Below, in pieces: positions 8,987-21,491 of a stretch of DNA of 64,000 bases. The notes beneath the pieces were generated by a model that worked only from the letters and a program-made list of their open reading frames with translations, was not told the origin of the DNA and made no database searches. The DNA is from Euonymus europaeus (Eukaryota; Streptophyta; Magnoliopsida; Celastrales; Celastraceae). The stretch lies in contig OY756971.1 of assembly GCA_963580455.1 (NCBI GenBank), positions 18,127,001 through 18,191,000 on the forward strand, written 5' to 3'. Numbering within the stretch: the first letter of the stretch is position 1; every line of letters starts with the position of its first letter. The position numbers were made by a program, and so were the translations under genes.

Positions 8987-11275
8987 ATGGCTTCTCACTA
9001 TGTTTACTCTCTGTATTTTTTGTGCCTTTCCTTGGTCACTATCTTACAACCCACATTGGCACAGCAATCAGAAAATTACTTCATCCACATGGACCCATCA
9101 GCCATGCCTAAAGCCTTCTCCGGTCAGCATAGTTGGTATCTGTCCACTCTAAGAACCATATCCGATGCCGCCACCACTACTGAATTCTTGTCTTCATCTA
9201 AACTCATCTATACTTACAGTAATGTTATGAATGGATTTAGTGCAAGTCTCACCTCTTCTGAGCTTGAGGCCTTAAGAACCATCCCTGGCTATATTTTTTC
9301 TATGAAGGACTTGCCCGTTCAGAAGGACATAACTCACACATTCCAATTCCTCGGCCTGAATGCAAATTCCGGAGCGTGGCCGGTGTCAAAATATGGTCAG
9401 GATGTCATTGTTGGGGTTGTGGACACTGGTGTTTGGCCGGAAAGTGAAAGTTATAATGATGAAGGGATGAGTGGACTGCCCCCAAGATGGAAAGGTACAT
9501 GTGAAAGTGGTTCCCAATTCAACTCTTCACTGTGCAACAAGAAGCTAATTGGAGCTCGTTACTTCAACAGAGGCATCATTGCGCAGTGGCCCAAAAATAT
9601 GACCATATCTATGAACTCCACGCGTGACACTGACGGACATGGCACCCACACCTCCTCCACCGCTACAGGAAATTATGTGAAGGATGCTTCATATTACGGC
9701 TATGCAGCGGGAACCGCTACTGGTGTCGCTCCTCGTTCACATGTGGCCATGTACAAGGCTCTATGGGAAGATGGATCTGTGACATCCGACATAATTGCTG
9801 CCATTGATCAAGCTATTAGTGACGGTGTAGATGTGTTGTCCATGTCATTCGGAAAAAATGGGCGCCCATTGTATAACGACCCGATAGCCTTGGCCACATT
9901 TGCAGCAGTAGAAAAAGGTATATTTGTGTCCACCTCTGCAGGAAATAATGGACCTTCTATTGAGACACTCCACAATGGCATACCTTGGGTGCTAACTGTT
10001 GCTGCCGGTACGATCGATCGTGAATTCATTGCAGTTTTGGGTCTTGGAAATGGAGTGAAAGTATCAGGCTCTGCTCTGTATACAGGGGCTTATAATTCAA
10101 CCCAGAATCCGATAGTATTCATTGGTGAATGTAAGAATGCTATCGAGTTGAACAAACTCGGGGACAAGATCGTTGTGTGTGAAGACAAGAACGAGAATCT
10201 CAGCAACCAAGTTGATATGGTAATGAAAGCCAATGTCACTGGAGGTATTTTCATAACCAACCTTACAGACTTGGAATTCTTCATCCAAAGCTCATTTCCT
10301 GCAATATTCATGAAAGTAAAAGATGGCGAAATAATCAAACACTACATCAAGACCAATAAAGAAGCAAAAGCAAGCTTGAAATTTAGAATTACAAATCTTG
10401 GTACAAAACCACAACCAAGTGTTACTGACTACAGCTCGAGAGGACCATCACAGAGCTGCCCATTTGTTCTTAAGCCTGATATTATGGCTCCTGGTGACAT
10501 GGTCTTGGCAGCATGGCCTTCAAACGTTCCAATAGGACAGGTCAATTCAAAACTTCAGTTCACCAATTTCGCTTTATTATCAGGGACATCAATGGCATGT
10601 CCTCATGCAGCCGGAGTTGGCGCGCTTTTGAAGTCAGCGCATCCAGAATGGAGCCCCGCTGCCATCCGGTCTGCTATGATGACATCTGCTGATGTCACAG
10701 ACAACACGCAGAAGCCAATCACCGACTCCGGTGACGATTTCAAGGCAGCATCTCCTATTGCCATGGGAGCCGGTCAAGTCAATCCAAATAAAGCACTAGA
10801 CCCTGGACTCATATACGATGCGGGTGTGAACGATTATGTGAATCTTCTTTGCGGATTAGGGTTCACAGTGAAGCAAATCCAAGCCATCACGAGGTCATCT
10901 ACTAACAATTGCTCTGCTCCATCATTGGACCTTAACTACCCTTCATTCATTGCATTTTTTAACGTGAATAACTCCAAATCAGACTCGACAATCGTCCGAG
11001 AATTTCATAGAACAGTGACGAATGTTGGTGAGGGAATGTCTACCTACATTGCTAAGGTCCCGACCTTGGAGGGGCTTAAGGTCAGTGTCACACCAGACAA
11101 GCTGGTGTTCAAGGAGAAGAACGAGAAGCAGAGTTACAAGTTGAGCATTGAAGGTCCACAATTGATGAAACAAGTGCAGGTTTTTGGTTTTCTTAGCTGG
11201 GAAGAAGTTGGAGGCAAACATGTGGTGAAAAGTCCAATTGTGGCCTCAAGCATTGACTCAGATATTAGTGGCTAG
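8987..11275 (+). CDS. SBT1: Subtilisin-like serine protease, SBT1 type, intact
   Basis: Intronless gene for a 762-residue secreted serine endopeptidase of the plant subtilase (S8A) family, typical in length. The ATG at 8987 is preferred over an in-frame ATG at 8864 because it starts a clear signal peptide (residues 1-25, ending QPTLA) and lies downstream of the TATA box. An I9 prodomain covers about 30-115; the mature enzyme should start near Thr118 (ITHT/FQFLGL). Catalytic residues are Asp146 (VVDTGVWPES), His218 (DGHGTHTSS), Asn320 (SAGNNGP) and Ser535 (SGTSMACPHAAG). A PA domain lies between Asn320 and Ser535 and a fibronectin-III-like tail ends the protein (SWEEVGGKHVVKSPI). It probably acts in the cell wall or apoplast; the substrate cannot be told. 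All motifs are intact. A frameshifted paralogue is at 27236-29522. Confidence 0.95.
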   Translation: MASHYVYSLYFLCLSLVTILQPTLAQQSENYFIHMDPSAMPKAFSGQHSWYLSTLRTISDAATTTEFLSSSKLIYTYSNVMNGFSASLTSSELEALRTIPGYIFSMKDLPVQKDITHTFQFLGLNANSGAWPVSKYGQDVIVGVVDTGVWPESESYNDEGMSGLPPRWKGTCESGSQFNSSLCNKKLIGARYFNRGIIAQWPKNMTISMNSTRDTDGHGTHTSSTATGNYVKDASYYGYAAGTATGVAPRSHVAMYKALWEDGSVTSDIIAAIDQAISDGVDVLSMSFGKNGRPLYNDPIALATFAAVEKGIFVSTSAGNNGPSIETLHNGIPWVLTVAAGTIDREFIAVLGLGNGVKVSGSALYTGAYNSTQNPIVFIGECKNAIELNKLGDKIVVCEDKNENLSNQVDMVMKANVTGGIFITNLTDLEFFIQSSFPAIFMKVKDGEIIKHYIKTNKEAKASLKFRITNLGTKPQPSVTDYSSRGPSQSCPFVLKPDIMAPGDMVLAAWPSNVPIGQVNSKLQFTNFALLSGTSMACPHAAGVGALLKSAHPEWSPAAIRSAMMTSADVTDNTQKPITDSGDDFKAASPIAMGAGQVNPNKALDPGLIYDAGVNDYVNLLCGLGFTVKQIQAITRSSTNNCSAPSLDLNYPSFIAFFNVNNSKSDSTIVREFHRTVTNVGEGMSTYIAKVPTLEGLKVSVTPDKLVFKEKNEKQSYKLSIEGPQLMKQVQVFGFLSWEEVGGKHVVKSPIVASSIDSDISG

Positions 11276-12050
11276 AGCAAGAATTTAAACTTATTTACAT
11301 AATATATAATGTGATAATCATTTTGTGGTTTTAATCATTTTGTGACTTATGAGGACCATAATGTGCCAAGAAATCCGTAAGATGAGTCAACTTTGGATAC
11401 CAAAAGCGAACAAAAACTGTATCAACTATTACGTTGTGGACAAATTTGATCTGTCTCGGCGCATGCATTTGGTGGGGGTGTCCAACAATTCTTTTTTTAA
11501 CCGGAAATTCTCCAGCTCAGCGTACTCTAGTTTGAATTACTGGACCTAGTTCTAAACCCAAGATGACCACCCTGCATGTAGAGCGGGCCGTCAAGTTGGT
11601 ATGAGTCGAAGGCATTAAGTTCATGAACACTCACTAATTGGACTGCAGCCCACTAGTACGCTCTGCATATAGGCCGAATCTCATGCACAGGTGGCTATAA
11701 AAAAATCGTTCACGTTGGAGTTCAAATCATGGGTGTACATATTGAAGTACCTAATCAGGAGAACTAACCATGGCCGAGGGTGTCCAATAAAATACATACA
11801 CAATGAGCGCATCTGTTGGGTCTTAATCAAGCAGCAGTGATGGCTTTGGGTGGTGCGTGGCAGACATGACCAAATTTTTCTATAGAGTTGACTGTTATAG
11901 TTTGAAAAGCAATAATTTATAATTTGGTGAGAAACGTAGAAGATAACGTTGACTGACAGAGGAATGGACAGAAATTGGCATTTCGTACGTTTAGTGTAAA
12001 TTTCTATCATCATATATTGAAGATTTTGGATGGTTGCCTTCTTTTCTGGA
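11276..12050. repeat. 3' flank of subtilase copy 1 (paralogous to 29523-30430)
   Basis: Non-coding sequence shared with the region after copy 2. Landmarks are GTGATAATCATTTTG (11311 and 29620), TGAGGACCATAATGT (11348 and 29695) and GCGCATCTGTTGGGTCTTA (11808 and 29796). The parts close to the stop codon presumably include the 3' UTR. Small open frames here are not conserved. Confidence 0.8.
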
Positions 12051-12635
12051 AGGCTAACACAGGCTAAATCTATTAAAAGTCAATGTCAAAGGACGAATCA
12101 ATGAAGAAATATTTTTTTTTAAAAAAAATTAAATAGAAGGACTTGATGAGTCTTATTTTTTAAAATAGGTCTAATATATTTTGAAACTTATAAATAATAA
12201 AAAACGATAGATATCTTGAAAATATCTCTATCATTCAACTATGTCAAAACGGGTCAACAATCATATCTCCTTTCCTGGTGTCCAATCAATGCAAGACCAC
12301 CGCCTTTGAAATTTCATCACCAAGATGAGTCAAAACACATTATAGAGTCTGAAATGATTTTTGTCTCGCCCCGGCCATTTTCAACATTGGATAGAGGAAA
12401 AATTGGTGGCGTCAGATTCATCTCAGCCAATTGATTCCAACGCCAGCAACCTCGCCTTGATTCGATATCAAAAGCAGCTATAGCGTGGAAAATAAGTTTT
12501 CGGGCATTGTCGAAGCTTTGCGGTGACTTTTCGGCAGCAATGGACCTTTGTTTTAGCGTCGTAGGTCGGGCTTTACTCGTTTTATAATTTTACTTCTTTA
12601 GATACCAGCTAATATCATTTTGGTGGTCAAACAGA

Positions 12636-12990
12636 AAGTTAGACCAAAAACAATATGAAATAACAATTTTCATTCTATTATTAGTACAGAAATCTTGTTC
12701 TCTGTAAAACTTATATTTCTCTATAAAATCTTTATTTATCTATAAAAGCATTTTTTCTCTATTCAATAGACCCAAAGCTCAGATTCACTACTAATACCCT
12801 ATGTCTCAAGTGATGAATCTCAAGGCTCAAATAGAAAAGCTAGATAAAAAAAACATGAAATCACAGTTTTTGCACTATTGCTAGTGTAGAACTTTTTTTC
12901 TTCTTCTATATAATCTATATTTCTCTTTAGAACCTTTATTTTTTCTATAGAATCACCTTTTCTCTATTCCACATACCTAAGACTCAAATT
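12636..12990. repeat. Two degenerate direct repeats of about 155 bp
   Basis: Units near 12636-12795 and 12833-12987 share the same order: an AGACCAAAAACAATATGAAA-like start, CTATTATTAGTACAGAA against CTATTGCTAGTGTAGAA, then TATATTTCTCT, TTTTCTCTATTC, and a GACxCAAAxCTCA-like end. A weaker third copy of the TTTTTCTCTATTCAAT part lies at 13076-13160. Function unknown. Confidence 0.6.
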
Positions 12991-14119
12991 TGCTAAACCC
13001 TAAGGGTCCTAACTACTAAACGCTAACGGGCTTGGTACCCTAAACACTAGGGTTTAAAATTCCAAAATTGATCAGAACTCTTTTTTCCTATAAATCACTT
13101 TTTCTCTATTCAATGAACCATTTTTTCCCTGTTCAACGGACCACTTTTTCTATATTCGATGTACCAAAACCCGAACACGTTCCAACTATTACCAATTATT
13201 TTGGCTCGATGCAACAATTTCTAATATCGGATCTTGGCAAGGCCAATCGCATTGGATCCGTCTCAACCTGAAGATTGCAATGCCACTAACGTTACCATGA
13301 TTCATCGCTATAAATGTCTGGATTGAGGCAAAATGCGTCCTCCATCCAATAGTTCCCAATGATGGATCTTGGCAACGCTAGTTGCGTTGGATTTTTCTTA
13401 GCCTGATGATTCCAACTTCATTGGCCTCAACTTGATCCAAAGTTGGAGACATCCGCAGCGAAAAAAAGAAATTTTCATTCATCTTTGACTAGAATAACAG
13501 TGACAAATTTGTAATTTTATATTTTTTCCTTAATTAAATAAATTTAGAAATCAGTTCGACCTTAACTATTAAAAAATGTCAACTGCACTTTTACTCTCAA
13601 GAGTTTGTACATTATGACCTAATCCTAACTTTCCCTATTTTATCTGAATCCATTAAAACTTGGTGGATCCCTAAATGTGGAGATATTACCGTTGTTTCTG
13701 CCATAAAGCTATATACGACATATTTTTTTCCGTCTTTTCCATGTTTCGGCTTATCCTTAATAATCTATTATATATAGTCTTGCTTGTTATAAATTTGGGC
13801 TTTCACATGGATTATTTTTATTTTTTTGTCATGGACTGCCCTTTTGAATGCCATTCAATTCAACACTTCAACTATGAATATTTGGAACAGAATTTGAGTG
13901 TTTCAAACAAATAAGATCAAACAATGTGTACAGGAATAAACCACTTGGAACAAAGTCCCAAAATAAAACGCAAGAAATAGAATGATCTCCAAAGGGCACA
14001 AGCACACGAAGAATACATTATAAACGTAATTGGAATTAAAATGCTACGAAAGGAAATTGCATGCTCTTTTGAGTTTTTGATCGATTAGACCTTGTAAAAT
14101 CTAAAATCTAAGCTTATAT

Positions 14120-14382
14120 ACATGTTCGAAAAACTTCTCCTATCAGTATATACAGCTTGATTCGTGAGATTGTTGTCAAGTGTCCCATGTTCCTCCAATT
14201 GCTCAATGGTGATTGAGTAATTGGTTATGCTTTAACTGTCATACATGCTATACATGTTCTACACAACTTGTCTTATCACTATGTACAGCTTGATCCATGG
14301 GATTGCTATCAAGTGTCCCATGTTCTTTCAATTCCTCATTGACAATTGAGTAATTGGGTATGCTTTAACTATCATACATGCT
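14120..14382. repeat. 132-bp imperfect tandem duplication
   Basis: Unit 1 is 14120-14251 and unit 2 is 14252-14382. Shared segments include TACAGCTTGAT, CAAGTGTCCCATGTTC, ATTGAGTAATTGG and TATGCTTTAACT. The two copies differ at roughly one base in seven, so the duplication is old. Confidence 0.85.
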
Positions 14383-15364
14383 CCTTGTCCTAGTATTATA
14401 ACACTTTCCTCGGACCATTACCTCCATATTAGCTATTTCTTTTCACACTTTAGGATATTCAAATAATTGCCAGCTCCTATTACTTAGTCTAATATAGCCT
14501 TTTGACCGAGTTGTCTTGCCTAATTAGCTTTGTTCGTCTAGGTACCTTGAGTTATTCAACTCCCATAGATTTCCAACTAGTTTAATCTTGTTTCAATCTA
14601 TCTATTTACTCGGCCTATATTTAATAACATTCCATTGCCATGTGGTATTTGTGCATTTTTATATCCAACAATTACACCCCCCCTCCCCCCAATATGGCTT
14701 AAGTGGTATTCTACTTTCATGGACATCTTTGGAATTTGTTCTAGTAGGCTTCTCAATTCATTATGATTTATGACTGAACATTAAATGCTTGGCTTGTCTT
14801 TCTTTTCATATTCCTGACATTGTAAACGATATTAGTGTCAAATGACAACCCTTTAACAAACTGGCTCGACCTTAGCCATGTTGGCAAATTCAAACTTGTT
14901 CGACTGATCACTTTAGCCATCTTGTCACTTTGTTTGGTTAATTGTGTCACTTTTCTTTGGACTTTTTTTCCCTCATATCCTCATAAGACTTGATTTTCCC
15001 CCCTTTTTGACTTTTTGACATTTTGATGTTGTGAAATATTCATTGCTCTTACATATTTATACCTTATTTTCTTAAACCCTTTAACAATGGCGAAAACTTC
15101 CTTGTCTAAGGTCAAAAGGACCTCTACCTACAAATATTTTCATTCTATGCTGGAAATAGCGTCTATTGAATCTAGTTACCTCTTTCCTCATGAGCCAAAA
15201 TATGAAGACTATTGCCTCGGCCATGCTCTAATGGACGAAAAAACTCTTTCTAAATCTTTTGTGGGTCAACTTTTCTCTATTTTAGGCTCTTTGCCCTTTA
15301 CAAAGTCTCTTGAGTTTGGTCCCTTATGTTTGCTTAATGCCATTTGCACCTAGCCTAAATAAGA

Positions 15365-17540
15365 CTAGACTTATTAGATTTGGTATCAACGCATGCTTAA
15401 CCATGTTCCTTCGTGCAATAAATTCATCCAAGCTAGTATCTTCGATTTGCTTCAGCTTTGCTATAACGCTCTTGTTTATGATGCCATGTCCCATCCTTCA
15501 TTGTTTCAACTGTGGTATTCCTAGATGAGTTAATTGTGAAACAATGCCATATTCCTTAAGGAATCTATCAAACTCGTGACTCAAGTATTCACTCCTCGAT
15601 CTAATCAAAGAGTTTTAATACCTTTTCAAGTTTGATTTTTTACTTCAACCTCAAATTTTTTGAACTTTTCAAAAGATTTATGCATGTACTTCATTAAGTA
15701 CACATACTCATATTGTGAATGATCATCAATAAAGTTAATGAAGTAAAAGCAACCACCTCTAGCCATTTGATTAAACGACCACATACATTTGAATGTATTA
15801 AGTCTAAAACATCTGTGGATCTTTGAATTTTTCCAACAAAATTTGATATGGTCATTTTACCTTGAATACAGGACGCATAAGAAGAATAGGATTCTCAATC
15901 CGAGGATTTGATCAAAGTCTCGTTTACCAACTCGTTAAGTCTTTCTTCTACAATATGACATAATCTAAGATACCACAAATATTTATAATTATTTCTAGGT
16001 GATTCATCTGCATTATTGTTCACATCATGAGTTAGGAGCTTACCATCTTTCATATTTAAATAATACAAGACATTTATCAAATTACTCATGCTAAAACATT
16101 CATTTCCAAAATCAATATAATAAACATCATTTCTATAATTGAATTCATAATTCTTCTGTGCTAATAGTCCCACATAGATAATGTTATTGAAAGCATTAGG
16201 ATCTAACAAATATTTATCCAAATTTAAAATATGAGAAGAAGGTAATCTTATGGCAACAACATTTGCTTCATTTCCTACTTTTACAACCATTTATGTTGCT
16301 TCTAGAGTCCTACTAGACATATCTTCTAAAAGTGTTTCATTTCCCTTGACTTTCAAGGACTTTAGATATTCAAATAATTCTTTTTCTAGTAACCATCCTT
16401 CTGATAGAAGAAACATTTTCCTTTATCTCTTGTTGGCCTGTCCTTAGACTTATTCTTAGAAATTTTCTTAGATGATCAAGAAGTAGAAGCCTTCTTTATT
16501 ATCTTCTTCTTAAAAGACAATTGAATTCATAATTCTTCTGTGCTAATAGTCCCACATAGATAATGTTATTGAAAGCATTATGATATAACAAATATTTATC
16601 CAAATTTAAAATATGAGAAGAAAGTAATCTTAGAAAATCAGTCCCTATAGCAGTGGCAACAACTGTTGCTCCATTTCCTACTTTTACAACCATTTTTCTT
16701 GCTTTTAGAGTCCAACTAGACATATCTTCTAAAAGTGTCTCATTTCCCTTGACTTTCAAGGACTTTAGATATTCAAAATAATTCTTTTTCTAGTGCATAT
16801 CCTTCTGATAGAAGAAACATTTTCCTTTATCTGTTGTTGGTCTGTCCTTAGAAGAAATTTTCTTAGATGATCCAGAAGTAGAAGCCTTCTTTATTTTCTT
16901 CTTCTTAAAAGACAAACACAAAAGCTTTTTCAACAGTCTTTCTCTTCATGTTCCCTTGAGCCACACCTAAATATTTAGAAGTTCTTCCAAAGTACATTCA
17001 ATCTTGTTCATCTGAAAATTCACAATGAACCGTGAGTAGGAATTAGACAGCGACTGCAATATCAAGTTAGTCTGCAAGGTGAAATCCATGGTAAAACCAA
17101 ATTCTCAAGATGTTCAATCAAATTGATTATCTTGAGAACATGATCTTGTACATAAGCACCTTCAATCATTCTTGTTCGAAAAATTTCTTTAGATGTCACA
17201 TATCTTGCAATGATGCTTTGCTCTCTGTATAATTCTTTTAGATGAAAAATCATACTAGCAACATCAGTATAATTTTAATGTTGCTTCTAGAGCTTATTTG
17301 ATATTGAAGCCATAATATAACTCCTACCTATCAATTCATGTTGTTGCCACTTCTTATAAGTAGCCTTTTCCTCCTCAGTTGATCCTTTTGGTATGGATGC
17401 AGGAACAAATTTTTCCAAGTTCTCATCCAGTCAACAAAGTTCAGCCCCGTAAGGCGGTTTGCATCCAATATGCGTACAAGTGAGTTGGATTGAGTCATAA
17501 TTGTGTGCTGTAAAAAATAAATAGATATTATCAACAATAG
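15365..17540 (-). mobile_element. Ty1/copia relic: gag and start of integrase
   Basis: Minus-strand copia remains in the order gag, gag-pre-integrase, integrase. The gag start near 17497 reads SLVRILDANRLTGLNFVDW; a further gag block near 17060-17250 reads FHLKELYREQSIIARYVTS. The gag-pre-integrase domain at 15895-16290 contains YLWYLRLCHI, and the repeat at 16499-16759 holds part of it. Integrase fragments (frames broken) continue to about 15370, for example near 15740-15790 where CGRLIKWLE appears. Reverse transcriptase and the 3' LTR are missing. The primer-binding site and probable 5' LTR lie at 19165-21491. Confidence 0.8.
16139..16913. repeat. Tandem duplication of about 385 bp inside the copia relic
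   Basis: Unit 1 (16139-16520) and unit 2 (16521-16913) both begin TTGAATTCATAATTCTTCTG and both end near TTCTTCTTAAAAGACAA. Unit 2 retains an extra AAATCAGTCCCTATAGCAGT-like stretch missing from unit 1. The duplication lies wholly inside the element. Confidence 0.85.
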
Positions 17541-19164
17541 TCTATATTACCCAAATCAATTTTGGTATTTAAAAATATTTGACACCTCCCACTAATTTTT
17601 CGTAACTCATAAATCCCTACTTGAGTAATGGAAATCCTTCTTAGAATTTCTAGTGAGTGATTGAGTTCTTATTAATTTTCAGTATACCTCACATTTATTC
17701 ATTTCTTCAAATATTTAAATTAATAAGTGAACAAGTCTTGGCCAATGTATCTCATACATGATTCAATCATGTTACTTTGGCTCCTAGTATACAAGACTTC
17801 ACCCGTTCTAGTTCATTGGGGCATTATAATTAGTTAAGTCCACTATCCAATAAATATAAAAGTTTGAATATTAATATCCTCACATTTATTGGTTTCTCCG
17901 ATACCAATATATTTTTATATTTATAACATCTCATGTTTAATAAAGTATTGAAAATATCTATTATGACTTAGTGTATTATTCTTATGATTTTTTCATGATC
18001 GATTATACATAATCATAAAATTTTCCAAAACTTTATATAATGGAGATCCATGATATAATTTCATAAATTATACCGTTTATAACTTTAATATTTAAGGAGA
18101 TGATTATTAGGTCTCACCTTAAATTACGTTCATGCATCATTAAATTTATTCTTAAATATATCACATATATCCAATAAAAACAAATTCCATTAATCATGCG
18201 TCACTATTTATTCTAAACCTATATCAAATGCATACTCTAGAATAAATAATATGTAATTTAAATAAATCATGCATCCATAATCAAATAATCAAATAAATCA
18301 ATTATATTATGCATTATATAAAATAATTTTATAATAAAATTAAATCAACTTTTGATTACTAGTACAGTAACATTTACTATTTTAGCCCCTGTAATAACTA
18401 ACCCATGAAGTTGTTAACTCATGAAGACCATACCCATGACCCATCATACATAACTAGGCCAAAAGACCCATCTTCATTATCGAAACACAACACAACCTTT
18501 TGCAATCTCCATCCATCAAAATCCAACACCCTTATCGGTGATCCTGATGGTTGAAGCTGCTCCGGAGAGTCCAATGGCTTTACAGCCATCACTCGGTGTC
18601 CAAGCTGCCTTGAATTAAGAGATCGAGGTCGATGAAAAACCTGCGATAACCTGCAACATTTGCAGATTTTGGCCAAAAATTTCAGCACCTATTTGGGTTG
18701 TTCGATTGGCTGAAGATCATGTCATAGTCGACTCTTGAATCTGGTAAGTCAACCATAGCCATGGTTTCCCAAAAAATTAGATCAGGTTCATGTATTTTCA
18801 AAAAACAAAAACCAGGATTCTCCTTCGATTTCTTCTGTCATACACAGATACAGATCAATCAAAATTTTAACCAAAACAAAACAGATCAAGTCTATATATT
18901 CATGAATTAATGACCAAAAATAGATCATGCATCCAATTTTGATAACCCAAATAGAGATAGGGCATACGGGCATCTCATAAAGATTTTTGGATTTTACAGT
19001 TTCCAAAACCATAATCAGAATTAGTCATCATATAACTAAATCCAGATCAAGAACATGCCAATTTCACAAATAAAACTAAAATGTTTACAGATCTAGTGTG
19101 TACCCAAATAAAAAATATGAGTTTCCTCAAAAACAAATTTTTGATATGTATACATAGACTAATC
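17541..19164. other. Untranslated leader of the copia relic, no gene recognised
   Basis: This stretch lies between the gag start and the primer-binding site on the minus strand and is AT-rich. Short minus-strand frames at 18419-18688 and 18788-19012 are not recognisable. At 1.6 kb the leader is long for copia, so part of it may be a later insertion. Confidence 0.45.
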
Positions 19165-19177
19165 GGCTCTGATACCA
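19165..19177 (-). promoter_or_regulatory. Retrotransposon primer-binding site (initiator Met tRNA type)
   Basis: The reverse complement reads TGGTATCAGAGCC, the classical primer-binding site complementary to the 3' end of initiator methionine tRNA. One base later the plus strand begins TGTTAGCA, which on the minus strand is an LTR end TGCTAACA. This fixes the orientation of the copia relic. Confidence 0.8.
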
Positions 19178-19178
19178 T

Positions 19179-21491
19179 TGTTAGCAAACATTACACTAAA
19201 AAGCAACGAAAGCATACCTTTGAAGCGTGCTTGATCAAATTCACCCGGCTAATTTTCGATCGTGCAGAAGTCTTAATCTGTCCATCAGATGCACAAACTA
19301 AGGAAGCATTGGATCCTTTGAAAAAAATTCCAAAGATAGAATTTTTTTTCCTAATGATTCTTTAATCAATAAAAAAGAGGTCATGAATTGTGTGTAAATC
19401 TCATGTGTACCTTATACGCAATTATATAAACCATGAAATATAGTGTCAGCAACCTTTTTCATTAATTAATTATTATATTAATTATGTTTGACTTTCTAGG
19501 TTCATTACCATTTAGCAACAATAATAATATTAAATTCTTTAATACTAATTAAAACAACTTTTAATCATATCTTATAAATCACGAGTGACACCTAGCAGCA
19601 TATCGAGCCTACCCAATCAATGTTAAATAATTTTTGAAAATTTGGTGTTTCTCACCAAGATCGTTAGTCAACAAATATAGAAACTAAATGCGGAAAATAA
19701 AAATAAATCAGAACACCAAGATTTTAACGAGGAAATCTTACTAGGAAAAATCTCGAGTTTATGAGCGACCAACCTGAAGAAACAATCCATTAATCATAAA
19801 TGAAGATTACAATCCTATCTTTGACCTAAAGACATCGCTCGTACATCTCATTCATTTAGTGTATGTTTCTCCTCTACACTCAACCCACCTAGGTAGAGCT
19901 CGATTTTGGCGCCTCCAAAAAACTTCACGAACAAGGAATCACTCATTCTCACCACGACACAAATAAATTATGAAACTCTTTCTCAAGCTAATCTCTCAAT
20001 TTACATGAATAATCTCACCATTACAAGGATAATATGAGAGAATAAAACTAACGATCGAAGCTCATATATTTTGGAATTAAGCGTTACTTATGGCCCCTCC
20101 CAAATGCCGCCTACGTCATGTATTTGTACCATACGTGAGCCTTGAAGATAAAGACTTCCTCTTGCATGAAAAAGCTTATCACCTGGGAAAGACAAAACAA
20201 AAATCCACACTTGTTTGATAATGCAAGCATGGTTGACGATAAGATAATATTTCATGTATCATTAAACAAATCTGTATATACCACTACAACTCTCACTACA
20301 CAGCATGCAATTAATGGCATGCAACATAAAATCCCACTAGGACTTAAACACTAAGACAAATGCATATGAAGAGACCTATGAGAAAAGAACACATATCACG
20401 TTGGTATAAGATATCCAACAAAACACAAACTCATGTAACATGTTACATAAAGTTCATCATTAAAGCCCGTGATTTTAAATAAGAAGTTATAGCTCACACA
20501 GACTCTTGAAGTAAGCTACTACACACATGTAGTAAGTTGCGTCACTGCACATAATCACCTCATTATCACAAAATTCAGTTGGTTAAATATATCCCACAAT
20601 TGTTAATTAGTTTTTATAAATTAAAAACCAAAAATTTCATATGAACATTTAATTATAATTACCGTGTAATTGAATTCTTTCACTGTACAGTATCTCAATT
20701 CAATGAGAATCATGAAAATTTGTCAAATCCACTAACCCAATCATATGTACAAATCCAATAATTTATTGACAAATAATAATGAATGAACCCACACTTTCAT
20801 TAATTATTTAACATCGACCAAGGATTTCTGGTGTTAATAAACATTTTGTTCACATATGATATTCTCCTTGTTTATTTCGAGGCGATGAATCTCTTATTAA
20901 ATGCACACAAGTCTCCATACATAATTGACTGAATTCACCGAATGTCAATATTTATTCAATAAATAAATATTCTCAACATTGACAAAATTTGATTATCCAA
21001 ATACAAGACTACTATGTCAGCTCAGATTTAAGGATTATTTATACAATTGTAAAAAAATAATAAATCATTGACAAGAAAATAAATCTCCATGTAATTCATT
21101 ATTTAGCAAGTGATATTTGAAGCATTTATTCTACAATAAATCTTCCTTATTGTTTGTTCTAATATGACATATTAGATTGCATGAGACTCACAACCATATA
21201 TTCACAGGAAATAAACAGTATGTTGATCTTCTGAATCATTATTGTTCAATTAATGATTCTACAATCAGGAACTTGATTTAACATATTCATACTACAGATT
21301 ACTCGTCACTCATATTCTTAACTCTTGAGAATGAGGTCTTTAACAAATATTTATGGACATATTTAACACAACTATATAAATATAAATATTAAATATATAA
21401 TAACTGTCATTTATTATTTTAATTAATATAGTACTGTTGTTATATACGTTCCAAATAAAACTATATATAGATTGGATATATGGGACATAAC
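19179..21491 (-). mobile_element. Probable 5' LTR of the copia relic
   Basis: The candidate LTR starts TGTTAG next to the primer-binding site and ends ATAACA at 21491, giving matching short inverted ends TGTTA/TAACA. Directly after 21491 the sequence resumes homology with 3223 onward (GTTTGAATAC against GTCTGAATAG), as expected if the boundary is real. At 2.3 kb it is long and may hold nested insertions, since the part from about 19640 (ATCGTTAGTCAACAAATATAG) looks like other repeat sequence. No gene is seen within it. The second LTR is not in the window. Confidence 0.45.

Larger units (their letters stand above)
12051..15364. other. Intergenic region with local repeats, no gene recognised
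   Basis: No protein family is recognisable. It contains the repeats listed at 12636-12990 and 14120-14382, an AAACCCTAA-like stretch near 13000-13060, and a plus-strand open frame 15087-15353 (88 codons, starting MAKTSLSKVKR) that I cannot assign. That frame borders the copia relic at 15365 and may belong to it or be chance. The region has no matching part after unit 2. Confidence 0.5.

Noticed and set aside
15087..15353. 88-codon open frame starting MAKTSLSKVKR
   Set aside because: No recognisable family, no intron signals or paralogue; kept only as a note in the intergenic entry.
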